Shown: piece after piece, positions 24,776 through 36,350 of the stretch
How the letters are laid out: each line of letters starts with the position of its first letter
How positions within the stretch are numbered: the first letter of the stretch is position 1
NCBI GenBank assembly: GCA_030765065.1
Contig: CM060988.1
Span: 176,431,065 to 176,495,064 of the forward strand
Source of the DNA: Deroplatys truncata
Taxonomy: Eukaryota > Arthropoda > Insecta > Mantodea > Mantidae
DNA length: 64,000 nt
Reading direction: 5' to 3'
Position numbers and translations under genes: made by a program
Notes under the pieces: model-generated
The model's database searches: none
The model's input: the letters and a program-made list of their open reading frames with translations, nothing else
What the model was told of the DNA's origin: nothing

Positions 24776-25740
24776 CGTCCTCCTACCGTGGCCCAGGTCT
24801 TGCTGACAGCACCTCCGATTCAATGTCTCCGACTCGCTTTGAAGTTTCCTCGGGATTTTCATCCATACTTTCAGTCACAAGTTTGTTGTTTAGAAACGAG
24901 CGCTAAGAATAAAGGCTGGTTCACAACAACCAAGAACGGAATGAGAACGAACTGTGCATATTAAACTATTCACTGTAGAGGTTTAGGCGACCGTGACATG
25001 AAACAGCCGCTGGTGCTCTCTATAGTCCTTAACTGGAAAAACATGGAACTGGTAGAAATTCTAGTACATGTGCTTCCTAACCTCAAATCCTGAAACCCGT
25101 AGATCTATTGAGCGTTGGTTGTTCTAGTGAAAGGATCATCTGTAGTTTGTTTATATGTGTCTCAAATATGGCCATTGCCTAAAAAACAATAGCAAAAACT
25201 ACAAACAACAACAAAAACTGGTAAAAATTATCAAAGAACAATAAACAACTTTAATGCATTCCATTATATACAGGAATTAAAGCTTGGTACGACTAGAGGG
25301 AATCGGTAATGCAACGGATTTGCATTCAGATAATGTTTACTCTATCTAATTTTAACGTTGGCTAATCCGCATTATGTTGGCTGAATTGGAAGTAGGTGAA
25401 AAAAATGTCATTGGTCAATTAAAACCAAATGAAACCCCAATGCGCAAAATCGACTTTCCACTTTGTGATGGATACGATCATCGATATGCATTCCTGTACT
25501 CGTTACCGACTGTGGTGAAACTTAAGCATAACCATCTATATCCGCATCTCGTATTGTTACGGTCAAGCTTCCTATGAGGCGTTGGTGCGATTCATGGCGT
25601 GGGATTCAGGCGACTCTGAGAATGTCAATAAACAACTGATCTAGCACTTTTATACTTCTACAGTACTTCCATTATATCCCTTTATTTTATTGAATATAAT
25701 TTACAGAGCTTTTACTACAAACCCTGATTTAACAAAACTT
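24776..25740. other. unassigned
   Basis: I see no gene. A low-complexity A-rich stretch lies at 25180-25250. Confidence 0.3.
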
Positions 25741-26640
25741 ATCAAGTGCAACATGTTAACAGTATGCATGTTGGACAAATTTCGATTGCAGAATTGACTT
25801 AACATGTTAATCGAAAGAGTTGTGCTTGACATTTTTAACATGTTGGATGTTTTCCACTTTTAATAGAAAACTTGTTAAGTTAATTTGCTCTCTGTGTATG
25901 TGATTGGATGAACTTCGGAAGTATCCAGACTGTAAACATGTCAGTTATTGTATTCGGTAGTTCCGTATTGACTCGTTCTGTGTTTATATCTTTGATTTGG
26001 TTTGCTTCATGTGAAGTTATGGAATGGACGAAAGAAAAGACACTTTCATTAATAAAATCTTTGTTGAGGCTATCATTATGGAACATTATAATATATGTAA
26101 TAAAAAGGATGGACAATTATACCAAACTATATGCAATTTATTGTTGTTCCAGAGACAATACCAGAAAAAGAAAAATAGTAACCTCACTTTGCTAGAGAAT
26201 TGCAAAAAGGGCTCAAGTCTGGCAGCTGGAATGGCTGCTCTCAAATGTGTGTCTGTGAATTATAGGTTAGAAACCTTGCTCAAAACAAAGTTGAAATCAC
26301 TTTGACTTGTTCTCAAGAAATTGAAGACAAACCTGCTCCGAATTTTAAACTCATTCAAAATATTTTCACTCCTGTGCCGATTAACAAGATAGAACCTCAT
26401 CACCTTCCATTTTTCTTTTTATTACATATCCAACACAGATACAAATAGCAATAGCCAAATCCTCAACACTGGAGTCCATTTTGCTTTTAGTTGAGAGATT
26501 TTGTTGTCCCAACAGGTCAACTGGTGTGGATAGAATGTTAAACGTTCACAGTTATAACATGTTGAAGGCATTTAACACGTTGAATGAGACATTTTGTTAA
26601 TTGTTGAATGTTAACTGTTGATATGACTTTGTCTAGGTCA
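25740..26640 (+). mobile_element. possible DNA transposon remnant with a MADF-like fragment
   Basis: The plus strand at about 26010-26110 reads EWTKEKTLSLIK followed by SLWN, resembling the start of MADF (Myb/SANT-like) domains carried by PIF/Harbinger accessory proteins; frame then shifts. Both flanks (25750-25860 and 26520-26630) are rich in AACATGTTAA-type palindromes that may be decayed terminal repeats. No transposase is visible. Confidence 0.3.
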
Positions 26641-26714
26641 CAGTGTGAGTGTGTCTGTGTGGGTCAACAGCAAGGCTGGCATTTAGGGGTACCCATTTTG
26701 GTCAATTTAAAAAA

Positions 26715-27525
26715 AAATTATCTGGTTTTACATTTATATGACTTTCTTTACCCTGTATCGTTTATTAGTAGGTATAAAAACGATTCTTACTAAAGCTTAT
26801 TTTTCCATCTACATTTTAATCCAAATAAACCTTTGTAGAAACAGCTAATTAAACATTTCGTTATAGATACAAAGGGAGCAGCGATAGTCAAATGTTTAAG
26901 AACTGGACGCTGTGTACTGGCCTTAAAATTCCATACCGTTTCCATGCAATCGCTAGAAACAACTGAGAATGACCAAGAAATGTACAATTCGAACCTTTAA
27001 TAACGGATATCTCAGAAATGAGACATGCCAAACTAACTTATTTGAAATAAACTGTGTGTTTTAAAGAGATCTGCATTTCTTGCAGTATGTTTACATCTAT
27101 CGCTTAAGGTTTACCAGTTATAAACGATTATACAAAATGTCTTCCAAATGCAGAAGACTTCACAGGCTATTCCCAGGAAATTCAAGATATACACGTTATT
27201 TGTCATGTAAATATGTTTAATACTCGTATATGGTATTTTAATCATAATCATTAGAACTACTTTTTAGAAAATAAAAAATTTCGAAAAGTATTCCATGCAA
27301 AGGGTAGTTTGGGGTGAAGGGATTTTCTTGAAAATGTTTGCGCCGCATCTTTGGTATTGGTTTTTGAGTTATGCTGTTCACTGATACACACACATACACA
27401 CACACACACACACCGACCTTTTTCTAAAAATGTTTTTTGAATTCCGGGGCCTCAAAACATGTATTTCTGGTGTAATCTTGGTATCAATCTTCTCTACCTA
27501 CTATGTACGTGGTAAAAAAAGAAAG
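26715..27525 (+). repeat. family A copy
   Basis: It runs from TTTACATTTATATGACTTTC to CTACCTACTATGTACGTGG, with a CA tract at 27386-27413. Confidence 0.8.
27386..27413. repeat. (CA)n at the family A microsatellite site
   Basis: Imperfect CA run after GCTGTTCACTGA. Confidence 0.9.
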
Positions 27526-27529
27526 AAAT

Positions 27530-27934
27530 CTGTAATATATCATTCTGGCATTTGGATCTCAAAGCAGGATGTGTATACCGAATTCATCGTACATAATTAA
27601 TTATTGTACAGATTAAATCGTAGCCTAATTAGCTAACTAAAAGACAAACATTTAATATACACATTTAATATTATTGTACAATTCCTACTGAAAACCAGCA
27701 GTTCCACAAACTGGTTACCAGTTGACATATATTTCCCTTTCCTTTATACTAACTTAACTCCTTACTACTGGCAGCCAGCAGTATCGAAAGCTCGTAAGCA
27801 GCATTCTAACTAATTTATAAGTGCAATTCCAAATTATAAACCTTATTGACTTTCTACAGTATGAGCTATTTCTTTGTTGTTATATGACTAGTAAATTATA
27901 TTACAAAATCATATTATTTAATAGACGATTATGA
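27530..27934. other. unassigned AT-rich DNA
   Basis: No feature recognised. Confidence 0.3.
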
Positions 27935-28439
27935 CACAAGTTAAAAAAAACACTTTTAACACGTGTGGCATATGTTATTTCTTTTAGACAGTCGCTCGAA
28001 TTTGTAAAATATTAGTTCCTGAAACTAACAGAGATCACTTTTAGCACGCGCTCTTGAAACAAGAGAAATTACGTTAAAAAAGAGAGATGTATGTTTTGTT
28101 GATTCGCTAGCAATCATTTTCAGTGAAATTATTTTCACCATGCTTTGTCTTACATCAGGCAATGAAAACGATTAAATGCTATATCATATTGTTTTCTGTT
28201 TTTTTTGTAAGTACTTGTAGTGTTATTCTTTCTGCTGCTTCTGTAATTTCACTTCCATTTCAGTTTCTTTTGAATTCATAATTTATGTCATTTAATCTTT
28301 ATGTAGGTTAGATAAAAGAGTAGCGTTTTAGATCGAAGAAAGCTGCGAATATAATTTGCGATACATTGAAGTATGTTGATTCGTATTGTGAACAGATAAT
28401 GCGAGCGCCATGAGAAACTAATCATGTAAAAAGACATCC

Positions 28440-29105
28440 TGAAAAATCTGATGTGTTACACTCACATGGCTTTCTCTACTCTTGTACACACTATTTTTAC
28501 AAACGCTTATTCTCCATATGCTTCATGTTAATCGAGATGTTAATCTTATTGCTAATTTTCTTGTAGGTGCAAGGGGAATTGCTAGGCTTTAAGCGATAGT
28601 CAAATGTTTTAAGAGCTGGTTGCTATGTGGAGTATTCCATTCTCTTTGCATTACCAGGACCAAAAAAATGAATAACGAATTTCAATTTGAGAAAAAGTAT
28701 AAGTATTAGAAAATTTAAGGGAATAACAAGCGATATCTCGAAAATGGTTCACTCAAAAAAAAATGTACATAAATTGTGTATTTTAACGCGATCTACATTT
28801 TTTGTGTAGTAAAATTTTGTCTATCTCTTACGGTTTACCAGATATGCAAAAGTCGTTCACAATGAAGAATACTTTTGGAGACATTCCCAGAAAATTCAAG
28901 ATATACATTTTATTTGTCATGAAAATATCTTAAATATATGGCATTTTAATCAAAATCGTAAGAGCCATTTTTGAGAAAATTAAAATGTTGGAAAAATGTT
29001 CGATGTAAAGGGTAATCTGGGGCGGAGGGATTTTCTTGAAAAGCTTCGTGTCGCATCTCTGGAAGATAGTGAAACTAAATACCAAGTTTGGTGTTTATCC
29101 GACTG

Positions 29106-29140
<35 letters not shown>

Positions 29141-29276
29141 GGACATGTTTCCAAAAATGCTTTTTTTGATTTCAGAGGGTCTCAAAACGTATATTTCCGG
29201 TGAAATCTCGGTATCGAATTTTTGGGTGGAATACAATACTTCCCCTACTTACTATACGTAGTAGGGAAAGTAAAAA
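28440..29276 (+). repeat. family A copy, boundaries set by an empty site
   Basis: It starts TGAAAAATCTGATGTGTTAC and ends AGTAGGGAAAGTAAAAA. The uninterrupted text at 45480-45510 gives the borders to within a few bases. Confidence 0.88.
29108..29137. repeat. (CA)n at the family A microsatellite site
   Basis: About 15 units directly after ATCCGACTGTT. Confidence 0.97.
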
Positions 29277-29529
29277 TAAAACCTAATCAAACCAAGTCGA
29301 GTTATTAAATACGTGCAAATACAAAGCGTAATTGCAATGCGATTGGACTTGAAACCAAAGTTGGGTTACAGTGCGGTTATCTACAGCTTTTAGCTCGTGT
29401 GCTCTGTGTAAGAAGCCCTACTTTAAGGCCATGATATCTAAAACTTTAATTTATTATCGTCATAGTTATTTATTTATCTATCAAAAAGTCAATATATGTC
29501 ACTTTAACTGTCGCACTATAAGAACTGCC

Positions 29530-29795
29530 GAGAGAAGACGATGAGCGACCCGTGCAAACAAGCAGCCCTCTGGTGAGCAAGCATGCGCGCCATTTGTCCG
29601 GCAACGCCATACGCCTGAAAGATGAGAAGGAAACGAATGAAAGGGAAACTCGGGAAAGGAAATCGTGGTGGATGAGAAACCAGACCAGCATTCGCCTACC
29701 GACCAAGGAAAACCACAAAAAACCCAAGGTCAGAGTGGGCGGTTGAGGAATCGAACCCAGAACCTCCCGACATGTTACCGCCAACTCGATGAAAT
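29530..29795 (-). mobile_element. SINE-1 copy
   Basis: The minus strand starts ATCGAGTTGGCGGTAACATG with B box GGGTTCGATTCC at about 29747-29758; the body has GGCGTATGGCGTTGCCGGAC. Confidence 0.8.
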
Positions 29796-30289
29796 AGTTT
29801 GAGAAGAGCGATCAGAAAAGTCAGATTTTTCAGCTCGCTGCAGCCTGTAAACATCTACACCTTACATAAAGGCTCTTGGGAGGTAGGGAAACGGACATCA
29901 GATGCTTGTTTTTCTAGTGTTCTCGGAGCCGTAACACCGTTTATAGCACGCTTGTCTCGCAAGATCATATTATTAGCTAAGTTGGCGCCCCTGTCTACAG
30001 CGCCGGAAGTGCAGGCAGAGTTAACTAATCAGATTTTAGTGCTCTAACTTTGCTATAATGTCATGCATACCCTGCAGACATCCGCGATAATAAACACAAG
30101 GACAAGATTTCGCACGACTGGGATACAGATATGACAACCTTAACATCTCTGGGTGTTCATCAAAAGGGTAAACCCACCTCATCTTCATTCCCTGCACCTT
30201 CGAGAGGCGGAGATCTGCATCTGCTTATCAACTTCACGCTTCACCTAACTTAGGGGAAGAATTACACTCCAACCGGAAATTCTATAAAA
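29796..30289. other. unassigned
   Basis: It contains an 82-codon plus-strand frame (29799-30047) without a recognisable domain. Confidence 0.3.
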
Positions 30290-31320
30290 TGAAGCGGTAC
30301 ATTCATATGAATTCTCTACTCAGTATCGTTTATTTTTATATCCCTTCGACAAACTATACTTATGAAAGCTGATTTTCCCCCTATCTACTTCATGTTAATC
30401 GAGATAAACATTTGCAGAAAGTTTCCTTTCATATTCGTTGTTCGTACAAGAGGGATATAAGGAAACCGAATCGATAGTCAGTTGTTTAAAAGCTAGTCGC
30501 TATACGCTCTTTCTGACATTCTGAGAAACAAGTGAACAGCGACAGTGCTTAAAAAACTGTTACACTCACATGACTTTCTCTACTCTTGTACAAACTATTT
30601 TTACAAACTCTTACTCTCCATCTATTTCATATTAATCAAGATAACATTTGCAGAAACGATCTTTTGACATGCAAAGAGAATTGCATTTTACACATAGCGA
30701 CCAGTTCTAAAAATATTTGACTATGTTTAAGGCGTACTATGTACCCTTTGTTTTGTACTTGCAAGGGCAATATAGAAATACAGTAGCTTTTAAGCATCGA
30801 CATCTCTCTTAATAGTTGGTTGCTATGTGCAGCACCATTCTCTTTGTCTCAGATTAGCACTCCTTGCATATCCAAGACAAAAAAATGAATAACGAATTCC
30901 CATCTCAGAAAATTATTGAAAAATGTAAGGGAATAACAAGCAATATCTCGAAAATGGTTCACTCAAAAAAAAATCTATATTACATAAATTGTGTATTTTA
31001 ATGCGATCTACATTTTTTGTGCAGTAAAATTTTGTCTATCTCTTATGGTTTACCAGTTATGCAAAAGTCGTTCACAATGAAGAATACTTTTGGAGACATT
31101 CCCAGAAAATTCAAGATATACATTTCATTTGTCATGAAAATATCTTAAACATGTGATATTTTAATCAATATCGTTAGCCATTTTTGAGAAAATTAAAACG
31201 TTCGAAAAATGTTCGATGTAAAGGGTAATCTGGGGCGGGGGCATTTTCTTGAAAAGCTTCGTGTCGCATCTCTGGAAGATAGTGAAACTAAATACCAAGT
31301 TTGGTGTTTATCCGACTGTT

Positions 31321-31371
<51 letters not shown>

Positions 31372-31508
31372 GGACAGGTTTCCAAAAATGCTTTTTTTGA
31401 TTTCAGAGGGTCTCAAAACATATATTTCCGGTGAAATCTCGGTATCGAATTTTTGGGTGGAATACAATACTTCCCCTACTTACTATACGTAGTAGAGAAA
31501 GTAAAAAT
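30290..31508 (+). repeat. family A left fragment plus near-complete copy
   Basis: A left fragment (30290-30544) is followed by a copy (30545-31508) starting CTGTTACACTCACATGACTT. Its right 300 bases share specific variants with 28440-29276. Confidence 0.82.
31323..31368. repeat. (CA)n at the family A microsatellite site
   Basis: About 23 CA units. Confidence 0.97.
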
Positions 31509-31597
31509 AAAACCTAATCAAACCAAGTCGAGTTATTAAATACGTGCAAATACAAAGCGTAATTGCAATGCGATTGGACTTGAAACCAAAGTTGGGT
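31509..31597 (+). repeat. family C flank, duplicated from 29277-29373
   Basis: Identical by eye to the text right of the 28440-29276 copy, then switches to family A at GTTGGG|TAGTCTGGGG. Confidence 0.85.
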
Positions 31598-31710
31598 AGT
31601 CTGGGGTGGGGGGGATTTTCTTGAAAAGCTTTGTGTCGCATCTCTGGAAGATACTGAGCCTAAATTCCAAGTTTGGTGTTTATCCGACTGTTCGTTTCTG
31701 AGTTATGCTG

Positions 31711-31750
<40 letters not shown>

Positions 31751-32215
31751 CATGTTTCCAAAAAATTTTTTTTGGGATTTAGGAGGTCTCAAAACATATA
31801 TTTCCGGTGAAATTTCTGTATAGAATTTTTGGGTGGAATACAATACTTCCCCTACTTACTATACGTAGTAGAGAAAGTAAAAATGACAAAAGTATTGAAA
31901 AATTACACAAAAAATGTATTTGTAATAAATCTTGTGGTTTAAAGATATATATCCATTTGCGTAGTACACTACACTTTTGTATATTCCATAACATTTACCA
32001 CTTATTCAAAATTACATAAAATTCGTTTAGAATGGAGGACTTTACAGGCTTTTCGAAAGTATTTCTAGATATGTATTTTATTTGTCAGGTGAATACCTTA
32101 AATTTATGGTATTTTTATAAAAATCGTTGCACATCTGAAGCATTTTCCACATAAAGGGTAGTTTAGGGTCGAAGATTCTCTTGAAAATGTTCACGTCGTG
32201 TCCTTGGACATTGGA
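31598..32215 (+). repeat. family A fragments
   Basis: A right part (31598-31883, CA tract 31713-31747) is followed by an internal part (about 31890-32215). Confidence 0.75.
31713..31747. repeat. (CA)n at the family A microsatellite site
   Basis: About 17 CA units. Confidence 0.97.
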
Positions 32216-32785
32216 TTATGAAAAACTTGACCTTATAAATAATTAGATACCCTTAAAATTTAAGCGTCCTAAAACAGTACAATGCTTTCATAATCTCAAT
32301 TTTTGCGTCTTCAGATACACTTCTCATTAACCGTTGAAGATACAGGCTCCAACTTTTTTGTGCATGTAAATATGAAGTGATTTTTCTCTCCGGAATTAAT
32401 AAATAAAAACTAAAAGTGTAAAACTTAAATGAAGTTATTTTGTCAAATTGTGGGTTTTCAGTGGACTGTGAAAAATGGATAAGCTTGCAGCAAAATAAGA
32501 GAAAAATTGTATCTAAGCGAGGAGAAACAAAGTTGATGTCAACGCTTGTGATCATGCTTTAAATTATCCTATGCCAAATTGGAACAAATACGTATACGTG
32601 GGAACGAACACCTGTCCATATTATCTCACTTTATTTGAAACCAAACTTGTGTTGACTATTCTTTCTTCCACTTTCTCTCTTTTCTTATATTGTAATTGTC
32701 AACTGTTTATTAAGTGTTGAATTTTTTTGGTGAATTAGCATGACATATTCAATATTAGAGGAAGTTTACATATTAGAGACGTAAC
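32216..32785. other. unassigned
   Basis: AT-rich, nothing recognised; a 100-codon minus frame (32253-32555) is probably chance. Confidence 0.3.
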
Positions 32786-32789
32786 CATG

Positions 32790-34290
32790 AATCAAGGAAA
32801 CATGGGAAATATTCAAGAATAAACTGCCACTTTGTGCAACAACGCAACAATCAGATTTGGTAAGAAAATAGCACGCAACCTGGATCCGTTATAAATGCAC
32901 CAAGGAATATAACATTTTCTGTCCGGACACCTCGAAAATTAATGAAATGCTGATTAGGAGTCTCAAATGTTCACCACAAAATTGGCTCAACAGTTCCACA
33001 TGAGGAGGAGGCTTTGAAGTTCAACTCCCTAACAGCTGTGCAAAAAGACTGATAAGGGTAAAATTTCTGGTTGTTCGTTTGGACCCGCTGTTGTTTATCA
33101 TGGATGGCGAGACTTGGTTTCATCTGTCGTGTATGTAAACTACCAGGGCATAAGGTAATGGACAACAGAAAATCCCAACCTACGGTACCTTAGCTACCAT
33201 GCGCAATGTTTTGTTTTGAAATGCTTGTAGTCTTTTGATGTATATTTTGGCGGCATACCCCCAGACAGGTGCGGCATAAGTAAATATTGGTCGTATTAGT
33301 GTTTTATATAGCGTGAGACCCATGTTGAGATTCAGCTGGGTGTCCATGTTGATGAGCGGGTAGAGCTTGCCTAATTGGGCGTTTGCTTTTCCCTGTAATT
33401 GTGTAATGTGTTTCTTCCACGTTAGGCCTTGATCCATTTTGAGGCCAAGCCAGGTTACCGTGTCCTTCCACTTTATGTTTTCACCGAATATGGTAAGCGG
33501 TGGAAGCTGGTGTTTCGGGAATCTGTGGTTGTTTCGTTTTGTGAATATTATCGCTTTGCGTTTTGGGGGCGTTTACTTTAATGCGCCAGTTTGTGAACCA
33601 GTCCTCCAATCCATTGAGGCTGTTTTGGAGTCTTCTGTGAATAAGTTCGGTTTTGCCCGATTGTGTCATGATTGCAGTGTCGTCCGCGTAAATGTATAAG
33701 TTTGTGTTAGCTGTTTTTGGAATATCGTTGATATATATATTTTGAATAGTGTCGGCCCGAGCAAACTCCCTTGTGGGACTCCTGCTCTGATTGGTCGCTT
33801 TTTAGAAAGATGGTTGTTAACTTTCGATTGAAATTTTCTGTTGTTTAGATAATTCGCTATAAGTTTGATCAGCGAGTCATGAATGTTAAGCGTTTTAAGT
33901 TTCTTTAATATCCCGGCGTGCCATACTCTGTCGAACGCACGTTCAACGTCAAGAAACGGACTCTACTTTAAAAACATCCCTCGTACTTGGTTTGCATGGA
34001 TGAATTTTATCCTTAACTCACAGAAGAGGAGGATAAATAAATAGCGCTTCTTTTAGCAAGATAGCGACATCATGAGATGTTTATTGCTGAGTGGACTGTG
34101 TGCAAAGGCTTGTGAACCACCGCGGTCACTAGATTTGGCGACATATGACTTGTTTTTGGGGATACTTGAAGGGGAGCATGTAGAAGCACAATTCCCATGC
34201 TGTTGAGCAACTCAACGATAACATACGCGCGTGTACACAAGTATTTGGATGCTGCTGAAAGGCATTTCCTAAAATTTACCATGAGGTTAG
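32790..34290 (+). pseudogene. DD-E transposase corpse, split by a LINE
   Basis: The left part (to about 33170) encodes LDPLLFIMDGETWFHLSCM followed by text like the GNGQQKIPTYG block; the right part (34070-34200) encodes PPRSLDLATYDLFLG. Both match the IS630/Tc1-mariner-type insect transposase with a DE.WFHLSG block and a PPRSPDL..DFFLWG block. Several stops and frameshifts. A minus-strand LINE fragment occupies about 33175-33968. Confidence 0.55.
33180..33966 (-). pseudogene. jockey-type non-LTR reverse transcriptase, 5'-truncated
   Basis: On the minus strand, in order: motif A DVERAFDRVW (first Asp at 33948-33950), motif B GVPQGSLLGPTLF, the catalytic YADD at 33679-33690, and thumb text ending LYKTLIRPIFTYAAPVWGYA. 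The order and spacing fit the palm of a jockey-clade polymerase. The frame breaks in a TA run between motif B and YADD and again after RIKVNAPKT. Endonuclease and 5' parts are missing. Confidence 0.85.
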
Positions 34291-34705
34291 TACAAGGTAC
34301 TTTTACAGTTCATTTTGTCAACTGTATCTTATGGAACAGGTTTGGTTTCAAATCAATAGAGATAAGAGGAGCCGGCTATTTGTACCTAACATGTATATAT
34401 TTTATCCACAACAAGGTGCATGAATTTCCACAAAAAACACAAATAAGAAAATTTTATTCTGATAGCTTTCTTGGGTTACTATTGAGCACCCCTGTATCCT
34501 CAAGCCATGAATAAGATATGTGCTGATGCTCTAATAATTGTGGCACCTCTCCTCTCCCAAACATAACACAAGCTTTCTAGCTTAATTAGAAGCCTGGGTC
34601 GAAAGCATATTTACCTACTGGTTTGAATCTCAGTTAATTTTTCAAGCCTAGTCTCCCATTTCCAGTAACCATGTACTATCACTTAGTTACTCAGGCTTTT
34701 TGCAG
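34291..34705. other. intron upstream of the TM3 exon
   Basis: No element recognised. It ends with TTTTTGCAG, the receptor acceptor. Confidence 0.6.
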
Positions 34706-34933
34706 GGTATTGGCCGTTCGGAGTAGTCTGGTGTAACGTGTACGTCACGTGTGATGTTTTGGCGTGTTCGGCCAGCATCATGCACATGTGCTTCATCAGC
34801 CTGGGCAGGTACCTAGGCATCAGGAACCCTCTCAAGACACGACACGCCTACTCCACTAAGAGACTGGTCGGATTCAAGATCGCCCTCGTGTGGCTGCTAG
34901 CGATGCTGGTGTCCAGTTCCATCACTGTTCTGG
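34706..34933 (+). CDS. 5-HT2: 5-HT2 receptor exon: TM3, ICL2, TM4
   Basis: The acceptor is ttgcag at 34700-34705, and the exon opens with two bases completing a codon. It then reads [20 protein letters not shown]. Numbering from this Tyr, Cys9 is the conserved extracellular Cys of TM3 (3.25), Asp16 is the amine-binding Asp (3.32), Arg34 is 3.50 and Trp62 is 4.50. The spacing 3.25 to 3.32 to 3.50 is exact. The usual DRY motif reads GRY (residues 33-35, followed by LGIRNP). TM4 covers about residues 53-75. The donor is G|GTAAGA at 34934. The Asp marks a biogenic-amine receptor, and the subtype comes from TM5 in the next exon. Confidence 0.93.
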
Positions 34934-35302
34934 GTAAGATGTCCTGGTTTCTCCCACATTCTTTTAGTGCCATGTATTGTTTAACAGTACGTTATTATTT
35001 ATGAGCTAATAAGCACCATTCAGTATTTTGGTGATAACATCGTCCAAGTTGCACACAAAACAAGTAGGCAGGGTTATAATTTACCTGCTGTAGCCATCCT
35101 AGAAGGTTAACTGAGAAGATACATTCCCTGCGTCACTAGTTCCAAAACACAGTTCGATTCCTTATTGATCACCACTTAATTCCGTTCACAACCAGCTTAA
35201 AGCATCTTCTTTCCTTCACACAAAATATCTCTCGTAGAAAAAGAACCAGAATGATTGTGGCATTCAGCAGATTATGTTAGCAACGTCGTCCTTTGTTTCT
35301 AG

Positions 35303-35606
35303 GTGTACACAATCCACGCAACATCATGCCGGGGCCCAAAGTCTGCATGATCAACAACAGGACCTTCTACGTTTTCGGGTCCCTGGTGGCCTTCTACGTG
35401 CCGATGGTGATCATGGTGGTGACGTACGCGCTAACAGTGCAGCTCCTCAGGAAGAAGGCGAGGTTCGCCGCGGAACATCCAGAGTCTGACCAGTTCCGGA
35501 GGCTCGGGGGCAGGTTCGCCGCCCCCAAGTCACATCATAGGGCTTCTACCATATCGCACCAACTGTACAGGACTAGTGGAGGTTCGGAGAGGAGGTCACA
35601 TAACAG
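35303..35606 (+). CDS. 5-HT2: 5-HT2 receptor exon: ECL2, TM5, start of ICL3
   Basis: The acceptor is tttctag at 35296-35302; the first two bases complete a Gly codon split with the previous exon. The exon encodes ECL2 with its disulfide Cys (residue 90 of the partial protein, in KVCMINN), TM5 (about 97-121) with Pro109 at 5.50, and the basic start of ICL3 ([15 protein letters not shown]). Position 5.42 is Gly101 and 5.46 is Ala105. Dopamine and octopamine receptors usually have serines here, so Gly/Ala favours the 5-HT2 class. The rest is Ser/Arg-rich loop. The donor is AG|GTGGGG at 35607. Reading through the donor meets a stop at 35620-35622. Confidence 0.92.
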
Positions 35607-35842
35607 GTGGGGGTCTGCCTGATTCTATCCCAAGGAAACTACATAAAAAACCTACTTTTAATCGACTTTTGTATTACACTTCAACATGGCATCTATAACT
35701 TCCAAGCAGCATCGTTTGGAGGGCATGGATCCAAGTATAAAAGATAATGTAAACTAGTCCAAGATTTTGTGTTTACAGTAACTTTGAATGTAAAAGGCGC
35801 TTACTTCACTTGCTTGAAAGTGAAATAGAGTTCTGTAATATA

Positions 35843-36117
35843 CAGGATGGATCATTTAAGTTGAGACTGTACAATATCTCCAAAACTAAGCGTTGTAGAA
35901 AGAAATGTCTTTATTAAAAGTTGCTTGATATTATGGAGGAAAGTAAATGCCATTAGTAAATTGACCCTAAAATTGACATCAGAACGTCCTTCAAATGAAA
36001 CAATTCATGGCATTTACTTTCCCCCATAACATCAAGCAACTTTTAATAAAGACATTTCTTTCTACAACGCTTAGCTTTGGAGATACTGTACAGTCTCAAC
36101 CTAAATGGTCCACCCTG
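35843..36117. mobile_element. hairpin MITE, mariner-type, in the ICL3 intron
   Basis: Arms of about 110 bp (35843-35953 and about 36007-36117) are near-perfect reverse complements, ends CAGGATGG and CCACCCTG, with TA duplications at 35841-35842 and 36118-36119. The centre is about 55 bp. Non-coding. Confidence 0.92.
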
Positions 36118-36350
36118 TATAAGCCTATAAGTACGTGTCATTGTTAATACAGCTAAATACTGAAAGCTTTTAAAATGTGAAGGAGCAGCAATTCAATTTT
36201 AAAATTTATTTTTTGTGGGGGTAATTAAAAATCGATTTAACTTCTGGGTCATAATGCGACGGTTGCTACAAGAAATAGGCACACAATTTCCAAATCTCAC
36301 AGGTCCCATTAAAGGCAGTACTGCAAGAAAACGATGAACTTATGTTCCAG

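Larger units (their letters stand above)
27935..29460 (+). repeat. family C copy 1, carrying a family A insertion
   Basis: 27935-28437 and 29277-29460 align with 44440-45700 (shared text includes TTTCAGTGAAATTATTTTC-like and AACCAAGTCGAGTTATTAAA). Family A (28440-29276) sits in the gap; copy 2 lacks it. Confidence 0.75.

Noticed and set aside
34738-35004. Independent 88-codon gene start at 34738
   Set aside because: The 'start' is a GTG inside TM3; the frame is an internal receptor exon with a splice donor at 34934.
35274-35489. Plus-strand frame rich in Gly/Gln
   Set aside because: Alternative frame of the TM5 receptor exon.
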